Assembly (NCBI RefSeq): GCF_000230735.2
Contig: NC_019962.1
Coordinates: forward strand, 496,001 to 560,000
Reading direction: 5' to 3'
Length of the DNA stretch: 64,000 nucleotides
From: Natrinema pellirubrum DSM 15624
Lineage (GTDB): Archaea > Halobacteriota > Halobacteria > Halobacteriales > Natrialbaceae
Of this stretch, positions 57,807 to 64,000 are shown in pieces; positions within the stretch are counted from its first letter, which is position 1; every line of letters begins with the position of its first letter. A program made the translations under genes and the position numbers. The notes under the pieces are model-generated. The model was not told the origin of the DNA, made no database searches, and was given only the letters and a program-made list of their open reading frames with translations.

Positions 57807-58008
57807 CGCTTGTGGCCGCTGTTGGTGATGATCGCGAGCGAACACCGATCGGCGGTTCGGGAGAGACGCGGCTCACGAGGGGCGCGACGTGTCGTGCGTT
57901 CCGTCCGCGGCGGCTGGACAGGCCCCGGACGAACGCTCGGGCCGGCGGACGTTCTCGCCGTCGAAGGACGCATCGGCGCAGCAGCCGTCGGACCGACCGG
58001 AGGTGACG

Positions 58009-58569
58009 ATGTCCGACCGTGAGCCCGCCGTGTCACTGATCGCCGACCCCGATACGGGCGGAGCGATCGGGATCGACTGTTACGTCCGCTCGAGCGTCCC
58101 GGCCGCCGTCTCCGAACGGATCGCTGCGGTCACCGAGCGGCTTCGGACGCTTCGCGATCGGGGCTACCTCGACGAGTTGCGAATCGACCAGTGGCCGTCC
58201 CAGCACGCGACGGGACCGATGCGGACCCGCGACGAACTCGTCGCCGAGTTCGAACGCTGGGCGGACCGACACGACTACTGCCTCGAGCCGGGGTTTCGCC
58301 GCCGAACGGTCCCACGCTCGCCGTTCGGCGTCGACGTCGAATCGCACGAACGGGTCCGCGTCCCGCTGGTGGCGCTGGCGCTCTACGAGTACGCGGGCGA
58401 CGGCGAGACGCTGCGGGCCGTCCTCCCGTGTACGGAACTCTCCTACACCGGCGACGAACGGACCTACACCGTCGACGAGTGGCTCACCGCGGTCGAGACG
58501 CGGGCGTTCGACGAACCGGTGCGTGCGTCTCGGATCGACGGTCCGTCTCCGCTTGAAGGGCAACAGTAA
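58009..58569 (+). CDS. Conserved haloarchaeal hypothetical protein
   Basis: 186 residues, acidic and soluble. VSLIADPDTGGAIGIDCYVR begins, VTERLRTLRDRGYLDELRID and WPSQHATGPMRTRDELVAEF follow, then RTVPRSPFGVDVESHERVRV and VLPCTELSYTGDERTYTVDE. This looks like a folded domain similar to the haloarchaeal HTH-type hypothetical proteins that join a small sensor to an HTH. I recognise no catalytic site. An in-frame extension to 57889 exists but is Arg-rich, so the ATG at 58009 is taken. Confidence 0.65.
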   Translation: MSDREPAVSLIADPDTGGAIGIDCYVRSSVPAAVSERIAAVTERLRTLRDRGYLDELRIDQWPSQHATGPMRTRDELVAEFERWADRHDYCLEPGFRRRTVPRSPFGVDVESHERVRVPLVALALYEYAGDGETLRAVLPCTELSYTGDERTYTVDEWLTAVETRAFDEPVRASRIDGPSPLEGQQ

Positions 58570-58616
58570 CCGACGGCCGGGCGACACTCGAGCCAGCCCG
58601 GACCGCCGACTCGGGA

Positions 58617-59045
58617 CTACGCCACGTCGTCGTGGGTCAACAGCGGTCGTGTTCGCTCGCCCGCGGGCGGCTCGTAGGTGATGACCTCGAGCAGGTTCCC
58701 GTCGGGATCGAGGAAATAGAACCCCTCGAACTCGCCCCAGTCGTAGGGTCCCTGGTTCGGGAACTGGCCCTCGAGTCGGTCCAGCAACGCGTCGTAGTCC
58801 GCGCGGTCGGTCTCGAACGCCAGATGGGCCTTGTCGAGGGGGTGATCGAGGCCCGTCTGATCCCAGTTCTCGGCACGGCCGGTTGCGGCCAGCGTGACGA
58901 CCGTCTCGCCGGCCCGGAACATCGCGTGATCGCCCTGAAAGTCGTCGGGCGGTCTGACTACCTCCAGGCCGAGCGTCTCCCGGTAGAACTCGTAGCAGGG
59001 CTCGAGCGCGTCGACGTCGACGTTGATGTGATCGACGGCGTCCAT
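58617..59045 (-). CDS. VOC-family (glyoxalase/dioxygenase-fold) protein
   Basis: 142 residues. The two beta-alpha-beta-beta-beta modules are visible: MDAVDHINVDVDALEPCYEF, then YRETLGLEVVRPPDDFQGDH and, in the second module, DKAHLAFETDRADYDALLDR with EFEGFYFLDPDGNLLEVITY. Metal ligands would be His5-6, His from AHLAF and Glu in LLEV. Enzymes in this fold include glyoxalase, fosfomycin-resistance and ring-cleaving dioxygenases. It starts one base after the cupin stop, forming an operon with it. Confidence 0.88.
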   Translation of the reverse strand: MDAVDHINVDVDALEPCYEFYRETLGLEVVRPPDDFQGDHAMFRAGETVVTLAATGRAENWDQTGLDHPLDKAHLAFETDRADYDALLDRLEGQFPNQGPYDWGEFEGFYFLDPDGNLLEVITYEPPAGERTRPLLTHDDVA

Positions 59046-59046
59046 G

Positions 59047-59418
59047 CTACGACTCCGGTTCGACCCGCGATCGCGACGGGGTTCGTCGCCACGCTGGCTC
59101 CTCTCGGGGCGGCGCGAGGACGCCGATGCCGACGGCCGCCTCGTCGGTTCGGTTCTCCGCACCGTGGCGCTCGTGGGGGTGGAACAGGTACGCGTCGCCG
59201 GCCCGGAGCGGGTACTCCTCGCCGTCGACGACGGCGACGAGTTCCCCCTCGAGGACGAACCCGATCTGTTCGTTCGCGTGCGTGTGCGAGGGCAGCGTCG
59301 CCCCCGGTTCGATCCGCCAGTAGACCATGCTCGCCCGTTCGCCCGCCTGGAGATCCGCCAGCGACACCCCGTCGGCGACCTCCTCGGACGCCGCGTCGGT
59401 CGTCGAAACTCGTTCCAT
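59047..59418 (-). CDS. Cupin-domain protein
   Basis: 123 residues with one cupin barrel: WRIEPGATLPSHTHANEQIG carries the His-x-His-Glu metal ligands, and GDAYLFHPHERHGAENRTDE the last His. The fold binds iron, manganese or zinc and includes dioxygenases, isomerases and small sensors. The start at 59418 (MERVSTT) is preferred to the longer frame at 59463, which would overlap the divergent promoter. Operon partner is the VOC gene; the promoter is shared with the NMT1 operon on the other strand. Confidence 0.88.
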   Translation of the reverse strand: MERVSTTDAASEEVADGVSLADLQAGERASMVYWRIEPGATLPSHTHANEQIGFVLEGELVAVVDGEEYPLRAGDAYLFHPHERHGAENRTDEAAVGIGVLAPPREEPAWRRTPSRSRVEPES

Positions 59419-59501
59419 GGGAACAGGGACCACTCCCCACGCCGACACTGATAAACGTATCATGAAAACCCTTTAAGCCCCTCTTCGGTGTGGGGTGTCC
59501 C
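59419..59501. promoter_or_regulatory. Divergent promoter between the cupin/VOC and NMT1 operons
   Basis: About 83 bases. On the plus strand CCCTTTAAGCC near 59469-59479 stands 23-33 bases before the ATG at 59502, so that message is probably leaderless. On the minus strand GTTTATCAG near 59449-59457 is 31-39 bases before the cupin start. The two promoters nearly overlap, so one regulator could control both operons together. Confidence 0.55.
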
Positions 59502-60395
59502 ATGCTAGCACAGAAATCGGTCCGACTGTTCCACCTCCCGTTCTCGTTCATGCTCCCACAGAAGGTAGCCGCCGAGGCGGGATACTTCCGCGAGGAGGGG
59601 CTCGCGGTCGAATTGGTCGAACGGGACCGGCGCGACGTCTCCGTCAAGTACATCCCCGCCGAGGAGACGCTGACCGGGGCGTACGACGTGGATCTCTACC
59701 CCATCTGTAAGTGGGAGAGCATCCGCCGGACGTGGGAGATGGACGACGGCCGAATCGTCGCCAACGGAACGTTCGCGAACCTTCCCTACACCGTCGTGAC
59801 CCGTCCCGACTCCGATATCGAGTCCCCGGCCGACCTCGCGAACGTCCCGGTCGGCGTCAACCTGCGAACGGGGCAAGAGTACACCGCACGGAAGGCCCTC
59901 GAGGACCACCTCGAGCCCGACGAGATCGACCTCGTCGGCTGCGGAATGCCGACCGACCGGCTACAGGCGCTTTACGAGGGACGGGTCGACGCCGTGACAC
60001 TCATCGACCCACACACCACCCTCGCCGACCACCTCGGCTTCCAGCGGCTGCTCGAGTACGACAACCACATGGGAATCGTCGGCGACGAGAGCATCGATCG
60101 GGACGTCCTCGAGGCGTTCCTCCGGGCCTACGGCCGCGCGGTCGAGGACGTCAACGCGCGCCCGGAGGCCTACCGCGAGACCTACCTCGAGTTGCTCGCG
60201 GCCGACGCCGCGGTCGCGCCCGACCTGTTCGACGATGTGGACATGGACGCGGTTCGCGAGGATCTCACCGTCCCACGCTACGAAGTACCCGACCCGGTCG
60301 ACCCCGACGAACTCGACGGTCACCTCGAGTGGATGCGAGCGCGCGGCCTGATCGACGAGGAGGCGACGATCGACGACATCGTCGCGTCGCTGTGA
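59502..60395 (+). CDS. NMT1/SsuA-fold protein 1, without export signal
   Basis: 297 residues of the NMT1/THI5-like, periplasmic-binding-protein type II fold: VRLFHLPFSFMLPQKVAAEA, GYFREEGLAVELVERD, then YDVDLYPICKWESIRRTWEM and RTGQEYTARKALEDHLEPDE, with TLIDPHTTLADHLGFQRLLE at the hinge. Binding proteins usually have a Tat or lipoprotein signal. This one begins immediately with the first fold strand, so it is cytosolic. The family also includes decarboxylases and the THI5 pyrimidine synthase, so an enzyme is possible. It is first in a three-gene operon (next ATG ten bases after its stop). Confidence 0.8.
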   Translation: MLAQKSVRLFHLPFSFMLPQKVAAEAGYFREEGLAVELVERDRRDVSVKYIPAEETLTGAYDVDLYPICKWESIRRTWEMDDGRIVANGTFANLPYTVVTRPDSDIESPADLANVPVGVNLRTGQEYTARKALEDHLEPDEIDLVGCGMPTDRLQALYEGRVDAVTLIDPHTTLADHLGFQRLLEYDNHMGIVGDESIDRDVLEAFLRAYGRAVEDVNARPEAYRETYLELLAADAAVAPDLFDDVDMDAVREDLTVPRYEVPDPVDPDELDGHLEWMRARGLIDEEATIDDIVASL

Positions 60396-60404
60396 GTTCC
60401 AGCC

Positions 60405-61424
60405 ATGACCGACATCGACATCAGTACCCAACAGGCGGCAATCGACGAGTATCAGGGCGACCCCGGCGACCGACCCGTTCTGCGGGCCCGGTTCGAACAC
60501 AACGGTAGCCCGCGGTACCTGCTCTATACGATCAAGCGGTTCGGCTACGATCACGACCATGGGTTCCACCTCGACCTGCAACTGGTCTCGGACGAACTGG
60601 ACGAGGGCCGCGAGACCGTCGAGGCGAAACTGCAGGAGGGCGACGCCGACCTGATCGATATCGACTACGTCTCGACGGCGCGGGAGCGCACCGCGGGCGC
60701 GCCGATCGTCGCCTTCCATCCCTACGGCCGGACGGTCGGCGGCCTCGTCGTCCCCGAGGACTCCCCGATCGACGGGCTCGATGCCCTCTCGGGCCACCGG
60801 ATCGGCGTCGTCAGACGCCTCGACAAGAACTGGATCCTCGTCCGGGCGGCCTGCCGCGAGTTCCACGGCTTCGATCCCGACGAGACGGCCACCCCGGTCG
60901 AGGCCGGCTCGAAGGTCGAACTCACCCGGCTGCTCGAGGACGGCGAGGTCGACGGCGTCCTCCAGTTCTGGCAGATAATTCCCGAAATCGTCGAAACCGG
61001 GCCGTATCGCGAGGTCCTCCCGATGTCGCGGGTGGTCGACCGGCTCGCGGACGCCGATGCCGGCGGTGAGGATCGACCGATTCCCGTCTCGACGTTCCTG
61101 ACGAGCGAGGACTACCTCGCGGCTCACCCCGATGCAGTTCGTGGGTTCCAAGGCGCGTATCGCGACGCGGTCGACCGGTTGCAACGCGACGACGACCTTT
61201 GGGACGAGATCGGCGAGCGGCTCATGTACGAGGACGATCCCGCCGTCGTCCGAGCCGTGCGGGACCGGTGGCGCGAGATGGTCGTCCGCGACTGGGACGA
61301 GGGCACCGTCGACGGGATGGAACGGCTGTTCGACCGACTGAAAGGAGTCGCCGGCGCGGACGCCCTCGGCGTCGCGGAACTCCCCGACGGGCTGTTCCGG
61401 CTCGACCTCGAGGTGGAAGCATGA
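60405..61424 (+). CDS. NMT1/SsuA-fold protein 2, without export signal
   Basis: 339 residues, a divergent member of the same fold: RPVLRARFEHNGSPRYLLYT (strand 1 and helix), VEAKLQEGDADLIDIDYVST, then PYGRTVGGLVVPEDSPIDGL and LSGHRIGVVRRLDKNWILVR, EDGEVDGVLQFWQIIPEIVE. There is no signal peptide. Its sequence differs clearly from proteins 1 and 3, so it is not a recent duplicate. The stop overlaps the ATG of the third gene (ATGA at 61421-61424), which implies equal, coupled production of the proteins and possibly a complex. Confidence 0.75.
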   Translation: MTDIDISTQQAAIDEYQGDPGDRPVLRARFEHNGSPRYLLYTIKRFGYDHDHGFHLDLQLVSDELDEGRETVEAKLQEGDADLIDIDYVSTARERTAGAPIVAFHPYGRTVGGLVVPEDSPIDGLDALSGHRIGVVRRLDKNWILVRAACREFHGFDPDETATPVEAGSKVELTRLLEDGEVDGVLQFWQIIPEIVETGPYREVLPMSRVVDRLADADAGGEDRPIPVSTFLTSEDYLAAHPDAVRGFQGAYRDAVDRLQRDDDLWDEIGERLMYEDDPAVVRAVRDRWREMVVRDWDEGTVDGMERLFDRLKGVAGADALGVAELPDGLFRLDLEVEA

Positions 61425-62404
61425 GCGGACCCGCTCCGCTCGCCTTCCAACTCAACTGGGAGCCCAACGGCTTCCAAGCGCCGTATTTCCTCGCCCGCGA
61501 GGCGGGCCACTACGAGGCCGAGGGGCTCGCCGTCGAGTTCGTCGAGGGCCACGGCTCGCCGTACGCGGCCGAACGCGCGGCCCAGGGCGACGCCGATATC
61601 GCACTGGCCGGGGCCAGCGCCGTCCTGGCGAAACGGAGCGAGGGGTTCGAGCCGCGGGCGATCGCCGCGGTGACCCAGAAGACGCCCGCGGCCGTCTACA
61701 CCTTGCGCGACGTCTTCGGCGAGCCCCTCTCCGAGCCCGAACAGCTGGCCGGCCGGACCGTCGCGCCATCCGCGACGAAGACCCGGATCCTCACGGCACA
61801 GTTGCTCGAGGACGCGGGGATCCGCGACGAGGTCGACCTGCTCGAGGTCGATCCTCACACCCACCACCGCGTCCAGCACAAGGTGATCGACGGGACCGTC
61901 GACGCGGCGGTCGGCGTCGTCACGAACGGGATCGAGATCGGCCGCGAACACGACCGGACGCCCGACGAACTGCCGATCGGTGAGTTCCTCGATATCTACG
62001 GAATGACGCTGGTCACGAGTCCCGAGTTCGCGGCCGACCACCCCGGACGGCTCCGATCGTTCCTCCGGGCGACCGCCCGCGGTTGGGCCGACGCGACCCG
62101 CGACCCCGAACGGGCGATCGACGTCCTCGTCGACCGGAACGCTACCCTCGAGCGCAATCGAGCGATCGAGCGGTTGAAATTCGAGACCGCCGCCAACCGG
62201 CTGCAGTTCACGCCGTACGTCCGCGACCACGGCTGGGGGGCACAGGACCCCGACCGCTGGCAGCGACTCGGCGAGACGCTGTCCGAGACGGCGCTGCTCG
62301 AGGGCGAGATCGACCCCGACGCCGCGTGGACCGACGAGTTCCGGCCCGACGACGAGCAACTGGTGGCAGAGTACGCCGACCGGGCGCGACCGACGGCGGA
62401 CTGA
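61421..62404 (+). CDS. NMT1/SsuA-fold protein 3, without export signal
   Basis: 327 residues and the most canonical of the three: PLAFQLNWEPNGFQAPYFLA, REAGHYEAEGLAVEFVEGHG, YAAERAAQGDADIALAGASA, TVAPSATKTRILTAQLLEDA and KVIDGTVDAAVGVVTNGIEI. The first strand begins at residue 6, leaving no room for export targeting. Relatives bind pyrimidine precursors, sulfonates or nitrate with an SsuB/SsuC-type transporter, but no ATPase or permease is in this window. It is the last gene of the operon; a HAD gene follows 147 bases later. Confidence 0.85.
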   Translation: MSGPAPLAFQLNWEPNGFQAPYFLAREAGHYEAEGLAVEFVEGHGSPYAAERAAQGDADIALAGASAVLAKRSEGFEPRAIAAVTQKTPAAVYTLRDVFGEPLSEPEQLAGRTVAPSATKTRILTAQLLEDAGIRDEVDLLEVDPHTHHRVQHKVIDGTVDAAVGVVTNGIEIGREHDRTPDELPIGEFLDIYGMTLVTSPEFAADHPGRLRSFLRATARGWADATRDPERAIDVLVDRNATLERNRAIERLKFETAANRLQFTPYVRDHGWGAQDPDRWQRLGETLSETALLEGEIDPDAAWTDEFRPDDEQLVAEYADRARPTAD

Positions 62405-62551
62405 GACGCTTTGTCGTCCCGATTTCCCGGTGGGACCGCAGGGCGGTCGCGGTCCTCCCGGCGATGACGGACAGGAGACCGTCCGAGACCGGGCTGGACC
62501 CGCGTTCGGGCGACAGGCATTTACTCCGGTAGCCGCTACATTTGTGTCCGA

Positions 62552-63187
62552 ATGACCCTCGACCACGACTACGACTTCTGGTTGCTCGATCTCGACGGGA
62601 CCCTCGTCGACGTCGAGTGGTCCTACACGCGGGGGGTCTTCGACCGGGTCGGCGACCGGCTCGGTCGCGAGTTTTCCGATCGGCAGGCAGAGATCATCTG
62701 GAACGGCCTGACCGGCTCCCGGGACCGCCAACTCGAGGCGTGGGGGGTCGATCCCGACGCGTTCTGGACGGCCTTCCACGAGGAGGAGGACCCGATCGAG
62801 CGGGCCGAACGGACCTACCTCCACGAAGACGCCGCCGTCGTCGGCGATCTCGAGGTGCCGGTCGGGCTGGTCACACACTGCCAGGAGTTTCTCACCGAGC
62901 CCGTCCTGGATCACCTCGACATCCACGACTGGTTCGACGCGCGGCTGTGCTGTACCGAGGAGACCGGCTGGAAGCCGGATCCGACCCCCGTCGAGCGGGT
63001 GATGAACGACCTCGGCGTCGGCCACAACGGCCACCGCGGCGTCCTCGCGGGCGACGGGGCCTGTGACGTGGGTGCGGCCTGGAACGCCGGCCTCGACGCC
63101 ATCCACGTCGAGCGCGTCGGCCACGAGCAACGGGGCCGCTGCGTTCTCGGGGACCACCGGGTCACGTCCTTCGACGAACTGTACTGA
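62552..63187 (+). CDS. HAD-superfamily hydrolase
   Basis: 211 residues. The nucleophile motif is WLLDLDGTLVDVEWSYTRGV at residues 10-16; the Thr/Ser motif II is VGLVTHCQ; the Lys and motif III to IV are EETGWKPDPTPVERVMNDLG and GVLAGDGACDVGAAWNAGLD. This is the phosphoglycolate phosphatase/beta-phosphoglucomutase type, so a small phosphorylated metabolite is the likely substrate. It is after the NMT1 operon on the same strand but with its own upstream region, so co-regulation is not certain. Confidence 0.9.
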   Translation: MTLDHDYDFWLLDLDGTLVDVEWSYTRGVFDRVGDRLGREFSDRQAEIIWNGLTGSRDRQLEAWGVDPDAFWTAFHEEEDPIERAERTYLHEDAAVVGDLEVPVGLVTHCQEFLTEPVLDHLDIHDWFDARLCCTEETGWKPDPTPVERVMNDLGVGHNGHRGVLAGDGACDVGAAWNAGLDAIHVERVGHEQRGRCVLGDHRVTSFDELY

Positions 63188-63278
63188 CCGGCCTCGTCGT
63201 TCGGCCGCTTCGAGAGCGATGGACGACCCACCGCCTCACCGAAAGGGCTTCAGGAGTCCAGTCGGATTCGGAGTCACG

Positions 63279-63473
63279 ATGAAGTACTGTCTCGACTGCG
63301 ACTGGCACACGGCCGCCGCCGACTCCGACCAGCGCGACCGCTCTCGAGCGGCGATCGACCACTACGTCGAAACGGGCCACACGATCGACTCGAGCGAGTC
63401 GCTCGTCCGACCGACGACGCCCGACGGACTCGGGACGGTTCTGGCTCGCGACCTGACTCCCTCGAGCGACTGA
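63279..63473 (+). CDS. Small haloarchaeal zinc-binding-like protein
   Basis: 64 residues. MKYCLDCDWHTAAADSDQRD, then RSRAAIDHYVETGHTIDSSE has a C-x2-C pair and two His residues, fitting a C2H2-like small zinc finger common in haloarchaea. The rest is an acidic tail. An earlier in-frame ATG (63219) is possible. Haloarchaea have many such mini-proteins, and their roles are mostly unknown. Confidence 0.6.
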   Translation: MKYCLDCDWHTAAADSDQRDRSRAAIDHYVETGHTIDSSESLVRPTTPDGLGTVLARDLTPSSD

Positions 63474-63495
63474 TGTATCGAACCGCCGGCCGTCG

Positions 63496-63756
63496 CTACC
63501 CGTAGTACTCCTCGAGATAGTCGACGATCTCGTCGCTCTCGTAGCGCTGTTCTTGCCGGTCGGTGTCGACGAGAAAGGGGATGGCGTCCTTGCCACCGAG
63601 ATCCGTCATGGCCTCGTGGGCCCATTCGTTGAGAACCTCGCCGTCGCTTCCGGGCCGACGGGGGTTGTGAATCACGTACGAGACGCCGAGTTCCGTCAAC
63701 GTCTCCCGAACCGTCGCGCTATGCGGGCAGTCCTCCGCCTGATAGAGTTCGAGCAT
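63496..63756 (-). CDS. Glutaredoxin/GST N-terminal-like thioredoxin-fold protein
   Basis: 86 residues. MLELYQAEDCPHSATVRETL has CPHS in place of the CPYC dithiol motif, so it is monothiol-like; the glutathione-site cis-proline lies in DAIPFLVDTDRQEQRYESDE. It ends with IVDYLEEYYG, as in glutaredoxin/GST N-terminal domains. Haloarchaea use gamma-glutamylcysteine instead of glutathione, so the thiol partner may be that. Start is set at 63756; a longer form (63774) adds six residues. Confidence 0.85.
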   Translation of the reverse strand: MLELYQAEDCPHSATVRETLTELGVSYVIHNPRRPGSDGEVLNEWAHEAMTDLGGKDAIPFLVDTDRQEQRYESDEIVDYLEEYYG

Positions 63757-63898
63757 TCGTCGGTCCGACCACACGGATCGGCATCAACGTTGGCCGGGCA
63801 GCCGCCGGCGTCGACCGGTCACCTAACCGTCGTATTCACGCCATCTTACCATTATTTCGACAGGAAAGCTTATGCCGGGACCCTCGCGTTATCGAGCC

Positions 63899-64000
63899 AT
63901 GGCACGCGACACTCCGGTACAGAACAGTACAGCCGCGGACGCCACCCAGACACTTCCGAACCTCGTCACGATCGTCGGACGGGGCGTTCCATCGAACTTC
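63899..64000 (+). CDS. Hypothetical protein, N-terminal part, cut by the window end
   Basis: ATG at 63899 opens a frame that runs to the window end. The 34 residues seen read MARDTPVQNSTAADATQTLP followed by NLVTIVGRGVPSNF. The second part looks like the start of a domain. A TATA-like AAGCTTATGCC near 63867-63877 is about 25 bases upstream, so the message may be leaderless. The product is not recognisable from this piece. Confidence 0.5.
   Translation, partial: MARDTPVQNSTAADATQTLPNLVTIVGRGVPSNF

Noticed and set aside
61124-63157. Long minus-strand open frame opposite the NMT1 and HAD genes
   Set aside because: It spans several convincing plus-strand genes and their spacers, which a real gene would not mirror.
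1-64000. CRISPR arrays
   Set aside because: No set of regularly spaced direct repeats was found. The only tandem repeats are the 43-bp duplication and the 6-bp array.
1-64000. tRNA or rRNA genes as integration sites
   Set aside because: No stretch with T-loop GGTTCRA plus matching acceptor stem was recognised by eye at island borders or elsewhere; a dedicated search was not possible.

Overview
This 64-kb window is a chromosomal segment of a halophilic archaeon. Most of it is GC-rich, with acidic Asp/Glu-rich proteins and CTCGAG-rich coding sequence. It carries archaeal information-processing genes (eIF2-gamma, Rpo7/RpoE', Spt4/RpoE'', S6e), many leaderless-looking promoters and haloarchaea-specific families (HalOD1-like, HTH-10/Bat-like, LWR-salt). 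A Natrialbales member such as Natrinema or Haloterrigena is my best guess, but the genus is inference.

Region 1 (1-1.8 kb) holds small winged-helix regulators and a hypothetical gene with a structured leader. Region 2 (about 1.9-8.0 kb) is an AT-richer accessory island. It contains a Tat-dependent, Cys-rich halocin-C8-like precursor broken by a one-base loss in a G tract, two small membrane proteins, and three complete insertion sequences (IS4/ISH8-like, IS6-like with an internal amber stop, IS1595/ISH4-like). It also holds a shredded IS6 relic, a beta-propeller relic and a perfect 43-bp tandem duplication. Region 3 (8.2-19.3 kb) is core metabolism and signalling: 6-phosphogluconate dehydrogenase, a large sensor kinase, dUTPase, aconitase, a luciferase-like oxidoreductase and a beta-CASP nuclease. 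Region 4 (19.4-25.5 kb) is an amino-acid catabolism module: an Lrp-type regulator, a glutaryl-CoA-dehydrogenase-like enzyme translationally coupled to a class III aminotransferase, and a divergent APC transporter. The transporter is split at codon 15 by an ISH1-like IS5 element with an 8-bp target duplication.

Region 5 (25.5-39.1 kb) has small membrane proteins, S6e, a DHH phosphoesterase, three UspA proteins, a GNAT enzyme and an AAA ATPase with a His/Asp tail. It also has a DUF2237 gene split by a TnpB (IS1341-type) element that carries a divergent 44-aa microprotein gene. Region 6 (39.2-42.2 kb) is the archaeal eif2g-PIN-rpo7-spt4-dephospho-CoA kinase operon. Region 7 (42.2-57.7 kb) holds photolyase, an RND exporter, an SLC13 permease-cyclase-FAH operon, a geranylgeranyl-reductase family protein, MATE, DUF389, a Bat-like regulator, and a pterin dehydratase followed by LWR-salt. 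Region 8 (57.8-64 kb) has a divergent module: VOC and cupin genes on one side, and on the other three successive NMT1/SsuA-fold proteins that all lack export signals and have no permease or ATPase nearby. It ends with a HAD hydrolase, small redox proteins and a gene cut by the window edge.

The main theme is mobile-element remodelling. At three places an element has split or displaced a host gene cleanly enough that the ancestral reading frame or promoter-gene junction can be rebuilt exactly. The most novel-looking loci are the broken halocin-like island, the TnpB element with its microprotein, and the signal-less triple NMT1 operon. No CRISPR array, rRNA or tRNA gene was recognised.
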